From: CAVVYA01 sp964577835 | GTDB taxonomy: Bacteria > Pseudomonadota > Alphaproteobacteria > SMXQ01 | DNA: 64,000 nucleotides | Assembly (NCBI GenBank): GCA_964577835.1 | Contig: CAZOBN010000003.1 | Coordinates: 1-64,000 of the forward strand | Direction of reading: 5' to 3' | Shown here: piece after piece, positions 51,449-61,814 of the stretch | Position numbering within the stretch: the stretch's first letter is position 1 | Layout: each line of letters begins with the position of its first letter | Program-made: the position numbers and the translations under genes | The notes under the pieces: generated by a model | The model's input: only the letters and a program-made list of their open reading frames with translations | Databases searched by the model: none | What the model was told of the DNA's origin: nothing

Positions 51449-52426
51449 ATGCGGTGGCTGATCGCCATTGCGCTGCTCGCGCTCGCCGGCTGCGCCACGC
51501 CGCAGACCGATTCGGTTCTGCAGCAACGTGGCGCGTTGCCGCCGCAGGTCGAGCTCGACAACGTCGTCTTCTATCCCCAGGCCGAGAATGAGTGCGGTCC
51601 GGCGTCGCTTGCCATGGCGCTCGGCGCGAGCGGCGTGAAGGTCACGCCGGACCAACTCACCCCCATCGTCTTCACGCCGGGCCGCGAAGGCAGCCTGCAG
51701 GCCGATATGCTCTCGGCGAGCCGGCGGCACGGCCGCGTCGCCTACCCGATCAAGGATCTGCGCTCGATCCTCGCCGAGATCGCCAACGGCACCCCGGTCG
51801 TCGTCTTCCAGAATTTGGCCCTGTCCTGGTATCCGCAATGGCACTACGCGGTCGCCATCGGCTACGACATGGACAGCAGGGAGCTCATCCTGCATTCGGG
51901 CCTCACCGCGCGCGACCGCCTGCCGCTCACCACGTTCGAGCGCACCTGGGAGCGCGGCGGCCATTGGGCCATCGCCGTGCTACCGCCCGACCGGCTGCCC
52001 GCCACCGCGCAGCCGTTGCCCTACCTGGCGGCCGTCAAAGGCCTCGAGCAGGCCAGGCAATACGATGCGGCCGCGCGGGCCTATGCCACGGCGCTCGAGC
52101 AATGGCCCGACGACCTGCAGGCCATGATGGGCCGCGGCAACGCACTCTATGCGCTGAACAAGAAAACCGAAGCCGCCCGCGCCTTCCGCACGGCGGCCGC
52201 CCAGCATCCGGATTCCGCCGCGGCGCTCAACAACCTCGCCCATGTGCTGGCCGAACTGGGCCAGCTCGCCGAGGCGGAGAAGACGGCGCGCCGGGCGGTC
52301 GAGATCGGCGGGTCCTTCTCCGACACGGCACGCAAGACGCTCGATGAGATCATCGCCAAGCGCACCGAGGCGCAGGCCAGCGGCCCGCCCCACGCCCTGA
52401 GCCGCCAGATCGCGGGTGTCGAATAA
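51449..52426 (+). CDS. PA2778 family lipoprotein with C39-like peptidase and TPR domains
   Basis: A 325-residue lipoprotein (lipobox LAGC). A C39-like papain-fold domain follows: Cys in QAENECGPASLAM, His in WYPQWHYAVAIGYD. The C-terminal third has TPR repeats (AAARAYATALEQWPDDLQAM, SAAALNNLAHVLAELGQLAE). It is likely anchored in the periplasm and may cleave or bind a peptide partner, possibly PA2779. Confidence 0.88.
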   Translation: MRWLIAIALLALAGCATPQTDSVLQQRGALPPQVELDNVVFYPQAENECGPASLAMALGASGVKVTPDQLTPIVFTPGREGSLQADMLSASRRHGRVAYPIKDLRSILAEIANGTPVVVFQNLALSWYPQWHYAVAIGYDMDSRELILHSGLTARDRLPLTTFERTWERGGHWAIAVLPPDRLPATAQPLPYLAAVKGLEQARQYDAAARAYATALEQWPDDLQAMMGRGNALYALNKKTEAARAFRTAAAQHPDSAAALNNLAHVLAELGQLAEAEKTARRAVEIGGSFSDTARKTLDEIIAKRTEAQASGPPHALSRQIAGVE

Positions 52427-52429
52427 AAA

Positions 52430-52457
52430 CGGCGGCGCCTTGCACAAGGCGCCGCCG
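52430..52457. terminator. Bidirectional terminator between PA2778 and DUF4394 genes
   Basis: A perfect 12-bp stem, CGGCGGCGCCTT / AAGGCGCCGCCG, with a 4-nt loop, between the convergent genes ending at 52426 and 52478. On the minus strand TTTTTATT follows. Confidence 0.88.
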
Positions 52458-52477
52458 CATCCCCGGCATGCGCCTTC

Positions 52478-53287
52478 TTACATGCCCGGCCAAACCGCGA
52501 TGTCGGTGATCGTGCCGGACGCACCCGACAGCTTGCCGGTCATGGTCGCCTTGCCGGTCGCGAGATCGACCTTGTGCAACATGCCACCGGCGACCAGCCA
52601 CGCCGTGTTGTTACTCATGCCGTCCGACACGATATCGAACGCGACAGGCCCCGATACGGTGACGCCGAGCTTGCCGACCGCGTTCAGGATGCCGTCGTTC
52701 GGCGGCGTCTGCTTGAGCAAGCCGCCGATCGTCCCGTCGATGTCGTAGAGCGCCGTTTCCTTGGCGCCCTTCATGGAATTGATATAGGCGCCGGCGATCA
52801 CATTGGGCTTCTCGCCCTTGTGCATGTCGGTCTCGGCGAATTTCAGCGCGCCATCGGTCGTCACCGAGCCGTCGTCCACGTTGGCACGCAGGTTGGCGCC
52901 GTCGCTGCCGATGATGCGCAACCGGTCCGCCACCGGGTTGAAATCCACCGTGGCCGCGACGCCTTTCGGCAACATGGTCTTGAGCTTGCTCTTTTCCATG
53001 GCCTTGCCGCTCGTCGGATCGATGGTGACAACCGCGCCGTCGGCGGTGACGCCGTAGAGCATGCCGTCCGCCGGCCGCACATCGATGCCGATCAGATTGG
53101 CGGCGCCGCTCACCGGGACGGTTTTGGTGATCTTGCCGCTCATGCTGTCGAGCATGACCAGGGACTTGCCATCGGCCAGGCCGATGACCGTTTGCGCCGA
53201 GGCTCCGGCGGACAGGGAGACGGACGTGAAGACGGCGGCGACAAGCCCTGCCGCCATGAGAACCGCGTGACGGTTGCTGAGTGTCAT
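52478..53287 (-). CDS. DUF4394 domain exported protein
   Basis: A 269-residue exported protein. ATG 53287 gives a signal peptide (AVLMAAGLVAAVFTSVS). The rest is a beta-propeller-like repeat unit: VIGLADGKSLVMLDSMSGKI, GIDVRPADGMLYGVTADG, DFNPVADRLRIIGSDGANLR. DUF4394 has no assigned function. The open frame runs to 53452 without a signal. Confidence 0.88.
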   Translation of the reverse strand: MTLSNRHAVLMAAGLVAAVFTSVSLSAGASAQTVIGLADGKSLVMLDSMSGKITKTVPVSGAANLIGIDVRPADGMLYGVTADGAVVTIDPTSGKAMEKSKLKTMLPKGVAATVDFNPVADRLRIIGSDGANLRANVDDGSVTTDGALKFAETDMHKGEKPNVIAGAYINSMKGAKETALYDIDGTIGGLLKQTPPNDGILNAVGKLGVTVSGPVAFDIVSDGMSNNTAWLVAGGMLHKVDLATGKATMTGKLSGASGTITDIAVWPGM

Positions 53288-53503
53288 GGTGCTTCTCTCG
53301 CATTGGATTGCCAAGGCACGCGGAATTGCATGCCCTCCCAATACCGCGGAGCGCACGGTTCGGATGCGGAGCAGGATGGGTTTATATTTTATCCGCGACG
53401 GCGATCCGACGGCTTTCCGGCGCGTATAAGTCCGAATCGCCGATCGGCGCATTCCAAGGCAGCCGCCTCCTTAAGAGGGCGGCAACGCTCCCAGGCGCGA
53501 TGG

Positions 53504-54376
53504 TTAGAAGGTCGCGCCCGATTTCAGGAAGTGCTCGGCGATCTCGCAGCCAGTCGCCTTCCACACCCCCGGCTTGCTGTTGATGTATTGGAAGATATTT
53601 TCCACCGCCTTGAGCCGGTGGGGCACGCCGGAGACGAAAGGGTGCAGCGCGACGATCAGCACCTTGCCGGTCTTCTCGCCTTCCCGATAAAGCACGTCGA
53701 ACTGGTCCTGCACCATGCGCTCGAACTCCCACGGCTTGTAGCCGAGCCGCTCGTAGGCGCCCTTGTCGTGCGGCTGCTCGCCGTACGGCACCTGCACCAT
53801 GGTGTGACCGTTGATCTCCATCAGATACGGCTGGTCGTCGTTGATCCAGTCGGCGTTGTAGAGCATGCCCTCCTCCGCCAGCAGGTCGAGGGTCTGCCAG
53901 GTCTCGTGCATGCCGGGCCCCATCCAGCCCTGCGGCTTCCGGCCCCAGGCGCGGCCGACCGCGGCGATGGAGTCGCGGATTTCGCGCTTTTCATCCTCCG
54001 GCGACAGGTGGTGCATCGGCCGGCTGTTGCTGCCGCCGTGCGCCATGAACTCCCAGCCGAGCCGCTTGGCCTCGACCAACACCTCGGGGTGGAATTCGCA
54101 CATCTCGGCATTGACGTTGGCGGTACCCGGCATGCCGTAGCGCTCCATCGCCTCCATGAGGCGATAGACGCCGACCCGGTTGCCGTAGTCGCGCTTCGAC
54201 CAGGCCACCACGTCGGGCACCTTGCCGTGGCCGCCGGGGACAGGCCGGTCGAGTCGGAAGAATTCGAGATTGACCACGACCCAGACGGCGATCTGGGCAC
54301 CATTCGGCCATTGGATGCGCGGCCGCTTCGGCAGAGGCACGCAGGGAAACGGGCCGTAGGGCGTCGGCTTTACCAT
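53504..54376 (-). CDS. Polysaccharide deacetylase-like (PuuE/NodB fold) protein
   Basis: A 290-residue protein of the NodB/allantoinase PuuE type. It has the NodB-fold regions (WVVVNLEFFRLD, RLMEAMERYGMPGTANVN, GWEFMAHGGSNSRP, PHRLKAVENIFQYI) but metal histidines are fewer than in true deacetylases (EFMAHGGSN keeps one), so it resembles cytosolic amide hydrolases such as allantoinase. It stands alone after the helicase terminator. Confidence 0.85.
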   Translation of the reverse strand: MVKPTPYGPFPCVPLPKRPRIQWPNGAQIAVWVVVNLEFFRLDRPVPGGHGKVPDVVAWSKRDYGNRVGVYRLMEAMERYGMPGTANVNAEMCEFHPEVLVEAKRLGWEFMAHGGSNSRPMHHLSPEDEKREIRDSIAAVGRAWGRKPQGWMGPGMHETWQTLDLLAEEGMLYNADWINDDQPYLMEINGHTMVQVPYGEQPHDKGAYERLGYKPWEFERMVQDQFDVLYREGEKTGKVLIVALHPFVSGVPHRLKAVENIFQYINSKPGVWKATGCEIAEHFLKSGATF

Positions 54377-54493
54377 GCGGCGGCACCATCGGCCGCAAGG
54401 TCGGAGCACGCGCTGCCCCTCCGCGCCGGGCGCCGCAAACACAGTCGATCAAAGCTCACGGACAGCCTCCCAGGCGATGACGGCCGCAAGAAA

Positions 54494-54537
54494 ACGGCCG
54501 AGGCAGGTATATTCCCGCCTCGGCCGTGAACTGCCAA
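54494..54537 (-). terminator. Rho-independent terminator of the RhlE-like gene
   Basis: An 11-bp stem, ACGGCCGAGGC / GCCTCGGCCGT, just past the stop at 54562 on the minus strand, followed by TTTTC. Confidence 0.85.
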
Positions 54538-54561
54538 GTGCTTTAGATTAATGAGGCCAGC

Positions 54562-55986
<1,425 letters not shown>

Positions 55987-56231
55987 TGTTCTTTCACTAT
56001 TCGCGGCCCTGCGCGCGAACAGGACGGCCCTTTGTATTAAAGGGGAATTCTCGGGATGGAGGGCATCGCAAATTTTGGGAGAAATGCGGACGCGCTTCGC
56101 GCGATCACGAGAGGGAAGCCTTGGCAAAGCCATCGGCCTCGACGGGATAGATGCGCCCTTGAGATGCTAAAGTCAAGGAATCATATGCAGAATGCATTAA
56201 CCAGCCGTTAGGACTTCGGCGCAATCGCCGG

Positions 56232-57215
56232 TCAATCCTGCTCCTTGCACAGATTGACTTCCACGGTGATATGGCGGATGCCGAGGTCGTCAGGCACCAG
56301 GTTCTTGTAGTAGTCGGGAAGCTTTGGATGATGGGTGACCACCGACAGGGCGACCGCGAAAATGCCCGGCCCGATCGACCAGACATGGAGGTCGGCGAGC
56401 CGATTGTCGGCGTCGCTTTCGATCGCCTGGCGCAGCCGCCGGCTCACCGATGCCGGAGCCGCGCGATCGAGCAGCATATGGCTGCTCCCGCGCACCAGAC
56501 CGATCGACCACCAGATGATGATCACGGCGCCGAGCAGTCCGACGGCAGGATCGAGCCAGAGCCAACCGAAGCGCGCCGCGCCGAGCAGGGCGACGATGGC
56601 GAGAACGGACGTCAGCATGTCGGTCGCCACATGAAGATAGGCGGAGCGCAGGTTGTGGTCGTCACCATGGGAGTTCTCATGAGCATGACCGTGCTCATGG
56701 GCATGGCCATCTTCCGCCGCCGCATGGCGATGGCCGTGCGTCGCGGGCTCCGCGCGTGACAGGATGACGGCGGAAACGCCATTCACCGCCAGGCCGACGA
56801 CGGCAACCGCCAGCGCCCAGGTAAAGTCGATCGGCGTCGGCGACAGCAGCTTCTCGATGCTCTCCCACACCATGAGTGCCACCGGGATGAGCAGGAGGAG
56901 CGCTCCGGTATAGCCGGCGAGCGCCGATATCTTGCCGGTGCCGAGCGAAAACCGCGCGTCGCCGGCGCGCCGGCGCATCCACGAATAGGCCAGCGCGCTG
57001 AGGCCGAGCGCCATGGCATGGGAGCCCATGTGGAGGCCGTCGGCGAGCAGGGCCATGGAACCGAAGAGCTGGCCGGCGACGATCTCGAGCACCATGGTGA
57101 CGAGAGTCAGCGCCGCGACGATCTTGACGCGCCGCTCGGCAGTCCGCGGCCGATGCAAACCGAAGCGGTGATCGTGCTGCCAGGGGGATAGAGAGTGCTC
57201 GGCGTGCTGATCCAT
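56232..57215 (-). CDS. dmeF: CDF-family Co/Ni efflux transporter DmeF
   Basis: A 327-residue cation diffusion facilitator. HDHRFGLHRPRTAERRVKIV and GSMALLADGLHMGSHAMALG at the start match DmeF; the histidine-rich loop (HGHRHAAAEDGHAHEHGHAH) lies mid-protein, and the C-terminal domain ends ITVEVNLCKEQD. Aspartates and histidines of the metal site are in ADGLHMGSH and HVATDMLTSV. It exports cobalt and nickel. No dmeR regulator is next to it. Confidence 0.92.
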   Translation of the reverse strand: MDQHAEHSLSPWQHDHRFGLHRPRTAERRVKIVAALTLVTMVLEIVAGQLFGSMALLADGLHMGSHAMALGLSALAYSWMRRRAGDARFSLGTGKISALAGYTGALLLLIPVALMVWESIEKLLSPTPIDFTWALAVAVVGLAVNGVSAVILSRAEPATHGHRHAAAEDGHAHEHGHAHENSHGDDHNLRSAYLHVATDMLTSVLAIVALLGAARFGWLWLDPAVGLLGAVIIIWWSIGLVRGSSHMLLDRAAPASVSRRLRQAIESDADNRLADLHVWSIGPGIFAVALSVVTHHPKLPDYYKNLVPDDLGIRHITVEVNLCKEQD

Positions 57216-57271
57216 GGCTATTCGCGAAAATGATGCCATCCAGGACGGACTCGGGTCAGCGTGGCGCGGCC

Positions 57272-57430
57272 CTAGTACTCGGAATCACCGATGCCTGTAT
57301 CACCCCCCACCCTAACCCTCCCCCACAAGGGTGGAGGGGATTCGCAATGTTGCTCAATAACGTCCCCTCCCCCTCGATGGGGGAGGGACCGGGGTGGGGT
57401 GACTCTTGCTTCAATGATAGCCAGTACTAG
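57272..57430. repeat. CTAG-bounded inverted-repeat element, second type
   Basis: 159 bp bounded by CTAGTACT and AGTACTAG. Inside are GC-rich inverted sequences (CCCACCCTAACCCTCCCCC at the left; GGGGGAGGGACCGGGGTGGG at the right). No reading frame worth calling. It lies between the dmeF start and the DUF805 stop. Confidence 0.65.
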
Positions 57431-57488
57431 CCCATTCGGATGGCTTTGACTGCGTCCAGTATACCATCACTCACGCGGTGCAGGAGTC

Positions 57489-57872
57489 TCAGGCGGGCAC
57501 CGCGACCATGGAGCCGAGCGGGTCGGCGCCAAAACGATTGGGCCCCGGTGTGCCACGTTGAACGAGCCAGATGATCAAGACGATCCAGCCAATGATCGGG
57601 ACAAGCCAGAGCAGTTGCCACCAGCCGGACTTATCAACGTCGCGGAGCCGCCGCGACGTGACCGCCAGCGAAGGCAGAAACGTGACCAGCGAAAAAATCG
57701 AATTCAGCGGCGAAATGACGTTGGCCGGAAACAGGATCGCGTCGAGCACGCCTGTTATCACCCCGACGATAACCAGGAATAGCACGAAATACCAATATTC
57801 GGAGCGCGGCGCGCGGCCGCTGAACGTGATGTAGTTGGCAAAGCAGGTTTTGACGGCTGTTTGAAAATCCAT
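57489..57872 (-). CDS. DUF805 family membrane protein
   Basis: A 127-residue protein with about four membrane helices. DUF805 landmarks: FANYITFSGRAPRSEYWYF near the start, ARRL-type TSRRLRDVDKSGWWQLL and GTPGPNRFG at the end. Function unknown. ATG 57872 has better spacing from GGGGG than ATG 57875. Confidence 0.92.
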   Translation of the reverse strand: MDFQTAVKTCFANYITFSGRAPRSEYWYFVLFLVIVGVITGVLDAILFPANVISPLNSIFSLVTFLPSLAVTSRRLRDVDKSGWWQLLWLVPIIGWIVLIIWLVQRGTPGPNRFGADPLGSMVAVPA

Positions 57873-57976
57873 CATGTCCCCCGAAATTCGCCGCTTGGGC
57901 GGCATATTCCCCAAGGCGCCAGAGGCGTACCCCTCCAGGCGCCAGCGATGAGTTTAGCACCTCCGCCAGAAATAAG

Positions 57977-58987
57977 TCAGCGCCAGGGATTGGCTCGTCT
58001 TTCCGCCTGTTTGTTCGCCGCCGGGCGGCGCTGTGCCGGCGAACCCTTGGATGGCGCCCGAGGCGCGGGCGTAGCCGCTTTGGACATGACGACCGCGTCG
58101 CCCAGCGTTTTCTTGAGCTTGGCGATCAAGGCTTCGGCGTCGCGCGGCGCCCGAACTTTGGCATCGTTGTCGAAATACACGAACACGTCGCGGCGGGGCC
58201 GCTTCCCAGGCGGCTTTGAGCTGGCCTTCTCGGCATCCTTCGGCTCGCCGCCGCGCGCCCAAGCCGCGGTGCGCGCCGCCCAGTGGTCGAGCGCCTTGTC
58301 GTCATAGCCGCTGGCATAGAGCACTTCCGAACCATGCAAGCGGCAATAGACGAAGTCGCTGGTGACGTCCATCAGGCGCGGCCATTCCACCGTGTCGGCA
58401 CAGACCAGCGCGACGTTGTAGCGGCGCAGCAGGTCGACGAATTCAGGCGTCACGAAACTATCGTGGCGGATCTCCATGGCGTGACGCATTTTCCGCTTCG
58501 GGGTCTTCTCCACCCAGGCGCGCCCCGCCATACGCTTCTCGTGGTGGCTCGCCATGTCGGTCGCCGCGTCGGTGTCGTGCGGCAGCAGCTTGAAGAATGC
58601 CTCGACGCGGGGCGCATCGAATTTGAAGTTGGACGGGAACTGCCACAGAAACGGTCCGAGCTTGTTCTGGAGCCGCAGCACGCCGGAGGCGAAAAAGTTG
58701 GCGAGCGGCGCCTCGACCTCCCTCAGACGGCGGATGTGGGTGATGAAGCGCCCTCCTTTGACCGCGAACTGGAAGTTGGGCGGCGTCTCATCGTACCATT
58801 GCGCGAAATAGTCCGGTCGCTGCAATGAATAGAAGGTGCCGTTGATCTCGATGGTCGGGAATTTCGAACTGGCGTAGGCGAGCTCGTCCTTCTGGCGGAG
58901 CTTTTCGGGATAGAACACACCCCGCCAGGGCTCATAGCGCCAGCCTGAAATGCCGATGCGCACGTTTCCCGGGGTTTTGGCCGCCAT
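57977..58987 (-). CDS. DUF72 family protein
   Basis: A 336-residue TIM-barrel protein of DUF72: VRIGISGWRYEPWRGVFYP, TIEINGTFYSLQRPDYFAQW, LGPFLWQFPSNFKFD and SDFVYCRLHG. The Arg/Ala/Lys-rich C-terminal tail is extra. The family has no assigned reaction. ATG 58987 follows AAGGGG by seven bases. Confidence 0.92.
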   Translation of the reverse strand: MAAKTPGNVRIGISGWRYEPWRGVFYPEKLRQKDELAYASSKFPTIEINGTFYSLQRPDYFAQWYDETPPNFQFAVKGGRFITHIRRLREVEAPLANFFASGVLRLQNKLGPFLWQFPSNFKFDAPRVEAFFKLLPHDTDAATDMASHHEKRMAGRAWVEKTPKRKMRHAMEIRHDSFVTPEFVDLLRRYNVALVCADTVEWPRLMDVTSDFVYCRLHGSEVLYASGYDDKALDHWAARTAAWARGGEPKDAEKASSKPPGKRPRRDVFVYFDNDAKVRAPRDAEALIAKLKKTLGDAVVMSKAATPAPRAPSKGSPAQRRPAANKQAERRANPWR

Positions 58988-59142
58988 TCGCACGCCCCTT
59001 CAAGATCGATCCCGCGCTTGATCAACGTGCGGACGCGCATTTGGCTCCGAACATCTTGTCCACAGCAAGGTCGCTCAAGGCTATTCCGGCTTTTCGGCAG
59101 ACGCGCTAGGTTCCCCGGATCCACCAACATGAGGAAAAGACC

Positions 59143-59490
59143 ATGGCCGTCGTGATCTACCACAATCCGCGCTGCACCAAATCGCGCGAAACCATGAAGC
59201 TCTTGGAAGACAAGGGAATCAAACCCCAGGTGATCGAGTATCTCAAGACCCCGCCTTCGGTCGCGGAGCTCAAGGATCTGGTGGCCAAGCTCGGAATCAG
59301 CCCGCGGCAGCTTCTGCGCAAGGGCGAGGCGCCCTACAAGGATCTGAAGCTCGCCGACGAGAAGCTCAGCGATGCGGCGATCATCAAGGCGATGGCGGAC
59401 AACCCGATCTTGATCGAGCGTCCTATCGTGGTGAACGGCAAGAAAGCGGCGCTCGGTCGTCCACCGGAAGCGGTGTTGGGGATTTTGTAA
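59143..59490 (+). CDS. arsC: ArsC-family arsenate reductase-like protein
   Basis: A 115-residue glutaredoxin-type protein. The catalytic cysteine is in IYHNPRCTKSRETMKLL, the conserved Arg in LIERPIVV, and GRPPEAV closes the domain. It reduces arsenate with glutathione and glutaredoxin; some members (YffB-like) have other roles. No ars operon is nearby. Confidence 0.9.
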   Translation: MAVVIYHNPRCTKSRETMKLLEDKGIKPQVIEYLKTPPSVAELKDLVAKLGISPRQLLRKGEAPYKDLKLADEKLSDAAIIKAMADNPILIERPIVVNGKKAALGRPPEAVLGIL

Positions 59491-59712
59491 TCCACCGTCG
59501 CCACACGAGCGACCACCGAGGCGTGCGCGCATTCGGCCGTCCCGCTTGAAGGTGGCACGGCGAATACCCATTTATATTCAAGTTCCTTGCTTCCGTCGGC
59601 TCGCGTTGTTGGCCCGTTTTTCCTTCGCATGATGGGGTGCCAACCCGAAATGAACGGGCGTCGTTTCAACAGCGCGGCTTCTGTCGCGCCCATGCTCCGT
59701 GAGGAGGCTTTC

Positions 59713-60216
59713 ATGCGGCACGGATTCAAGCCCAACGATGTGGTCGTGCATCCCAACCATGGGATCGGCAGCGTCGGCAAGACGGTCGAGATGGAGGTGA
59801 ATGGCGAAACCCATCGCTTCCTCGTCGTCGATTTCCGTCGCACCGCTCTCACGCTGCGCATCCCGGAACGCACGCTGGAGCAGTCCGGATTGCGCTCGAT
59901 CAGTTCGAAAGAGACCATGCAGGCCGCCCTTGCGGTCTTGCCGGCACCGCGCGCCATGCTGCCGGGCCACTGGTCGCGCTGGGCCAACATCTATGTGGCG
60001 AAGCTGAACAGCGGCAAGCCGGAACTCCTGGCGGAGGTGCTCCGCGACCTCAGCCCGATCGGCGGCAGTTGGAAAGCCAGACTCTATGATGAGGCCCTCA
60101 ACCGACTGGCCGAGGAGCTCGCGCTGGTCGAGCGCGTCGAAATCGCCGAAGCACAGCGCATGATCGAAACGCAGCTTCCAACCGAGGCGCCCAAGCAGAC
60201 CTCGGCGGCGCCCTGA
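59713..60216 (+). CDS. carD: CarD-family transcriptional regulator
   Basis: A 167-residue regulator starting MRHGFKPNDVVVHPNHGIG after GAGGAG at six bases. An N-terminal RNA-polymerase-binding Tudor-like domain is followed by helices (LLAEVLRDLSPIGGSWKARL, EALNRLAEELALVER) for DNA contact. CarD stabilises open promoter complexes, notably at rRNA genes. The open frame back to 59587 has no support. Confidence 0.93.
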   Translation: MRHGFKPNDVVVHPNHGIGSVGKTVEMEVNGETHRFLVVDFRRTALTLRIPERTLEQSGLRSISSKETMQAALAVLPAPRAMLPGHWSRWANIYVAKLNSGKPELLAEVLRDLSPIGGSWKARLYDEALNRLAEELALVERVEIAEAQRMIETQLPTEAPKQTSAAP

Positions 60217-60480
60217 CGCTGCATAAACCCTTGTCTCACAAGCATTCGACGCGGGCTCTGGCAGGCCGTACGCAGGCGCCTTTGGCAAAGCCCATGCTTG
60301 CAAAACCCGCAAAACGGCTTATGGTAGGTTCTGTCAACGCGATTTGGGTCGGCTGCGCCTTCGGTCTTGCTAAATGCCCGACCCCCGGTTTCCCTTCCTG
60401 AACGCTGCTTGATCACGTCGCACATTGTTTCAACGCTGAGCAATGAGGCGCGACGCGCTTAACGTTATTGGAGGGACTCT
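60217..60480 (+). promoter_or_regulatory. Long 5' leader of the cold-shock gene
   Basis: No gene is visible in 264 bp. Genes for cold-shock proteins often have long structured leaders that act as thermosensors; this one fits by position, but I could not identify a promoter with confidence. Confidence 0.35.
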
Positions 60481-60687
60481 ATGTCCAGCGGCACTGTCAA
60501 ATGGTTCAACCCGACGAAGGGTTACGGCTTTATTCAGCCCGATGATGGCTCGAAGGATGTCTTCGTGCATATCTCCGCGGTCGAACGCGCCGGCCTCAGT
60601 AACCTGAGGGAAGGCCAGAAGGTCACCTTCGATCTGGAGCGTGGTCAGCAGGGCAAGGTCTCGGCTGTCAATCTCAAGGCCGAATGA
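60481..60687 (+). CDS. Cold-shock protein, CspA family
   Basis: A 68-residue nucleic-acid-binding protein. RNP1 KGYGFIQPD and RNP2 VFVHISAV are present. It binds single-stranded RNA and prevents secondary structure. A hairpin follows the stop, then infA 54 bp downstream. Confidence 0.95.
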   Translation: MSSGTVKWFNPTKGYGFIQPDDGSKDVFVHISAVERAGLSNLREGQKVTFDLERGQQGKVSAVNLKAE

Positions 60688-60692
60688 TCCAA

Positions 60693-60714
60693 CGGGGCAG
60701 CTTCGGCTGCCCCG
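60693..60714 (+). terminator. UUCG-loop hairpin after the csp gene
   Basis: A 9-bp stem, CGGGGCAGC / GCTGCCCCG, capped by TTCG. No T-run follows, so it may only partly end transcription or may protect the csp mRNA. Confidence 0.55.
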
Positions 60715-60741
60715 CGTCGTTCACGAAAGTGCGTAGAAAAA

Positions 60742-61011
60742 ATGGCCAAGGAAGATCTTCTCGAATTTGAGGGCGCGGTCGTGGAAGTCCTACCGGACTC
60801 GCGCTTCCGCGTGCGCCTCGACAACGGCCATGAAGCCCTCGCCTATATCGCGGGCAAGATGCGCAAGCACCGCATCCGCATCATCGCGGGCGACCGGGTG
60901 ATGGTGGAAATGACCCCCTACGATCTCGACAAGGGACGCATCGTGTTCCGCCAGAAGGATGAGCGCCAAGGGTCGGCGCCCCGTCGTCCGCAACAGTTCA
61001 AGCGCCGCTGA
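60742..61011 (+). CDS. infA: Translation initiation factor IF-1
   Basis: An 89-residue S1/OB-fold protein: MAKEDLLEFEGAVVEVLPDS, then AYIAGKMRKHRIRIIAGDRV and MTPYDLDKGRIVFR, diagnostic of IF-1. The Arg/Pro-rich C-terminal tail is usual in alphaproteobacteria. It binds the ribosomal A site during initiation. Confidence 0.97.
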   Translation: MAKEDLLEFEGAVVEVLPDSRFRVRLDNGHEALAYIAGKMRKHRIRIIAGDRVMVEMTPYDLDKGRIVFRQKDERQGSAPRRPQQFKRR

Positions 61012-61371
61012 TCGAATTCATCGCCGGCCATTGACCGCGGACCGCTTCGTGCGGCCTCTGATCGAGGCGACGGTTCTGGTTCTCCGCAATTGCGGAAGAC
61101 CACTATAGAGCCGTCGCGCCTCAGCACCCTAAGCTCCGCCCGCTTGTAGATCGTCCGAGGGTCGGATGCTGTCGGGGTCACACCCATTCTTTTCGCCTCT
61201 GCCGTGCGGCCGCGTCGTCGCGCTGGCGACATTCGTCGACCGATGTCTCCGGCGCCATCAGGCTACGCCTTGCTATCGCGATCAACGGTTCGGAGCTCGC
61301 GCGGCACGATTCGAACAGCATAGCCCGACGCGGGCTTGGGGCGCCTTGCGCGCATTTGCGAATAGAGGATC
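61012..61371. other. Gene-free stretch
   Basis: I see no gene, RNA or strong repeat in these 360 bp. The AGAGGATC just before 61372 is the ribosome site of the next small gene. Confidence 0.5.
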
Positions 61372-61377
61372 ATGACA

Positions 61378-61536
61378 ATGAGCGAACAGGTTCAAGCCGC
61401 CGTACTCAATCCGTCCGATGAACATCCGCCGTCGCGCCCGGGCGCGAAGACCATGGCCGGGGCGGCCGTTCTCCTCGCCCTGTTGCTCGCCTACTTCAAT
61501 TGGTCGGCCGTGAAGGGAATCGTCGGTCTCGACTGA
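61378..61536 (+). CDS. Small single-span membrane protein, unknown function
   Basis: A 52-residue protein. After a hydrophilic, Pro-rich start (NPSDEHPPSRPGAK) comes one membrane helix (MAGAAVLLALLLAYFNWSAV). ATG 61378 is used; an in-frame ATG at 61372 lies closer to the GAGG site. The good ribosome site and helix argue it is real; no family is recognised. Confidence 0.55.
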   Translation: MSEQVQAAVLNPSDEHPPSRPGAKTMAGAAVLLALLLAYFNWSAVKGIVGLD

Positions 61537-61814
61537 CCGCAACAAGATCGATTCGACCAGCGCCGGCCGCTCTCGGGCGGCTGGTTGCGTTATGGGGCGG
61601 GTGTCGCCCAACGGCGCTGGCGAAGCAGGCGCCAGCCAAACGCGGGCAGTTTGTTAACCACGGCCATGGCATCGACGCGCAAGCCATTGAAAATCCGCGC
61701 CGCGAACACATCCGATCGCTAAGAAACGCGTACGTCGGAAACCTCATATTTTAGTCAATCTTTACTCACTACAGTCCGCTTCACCATTTCGCGGCCCACA
61801 GTGGGGAGAGGATC

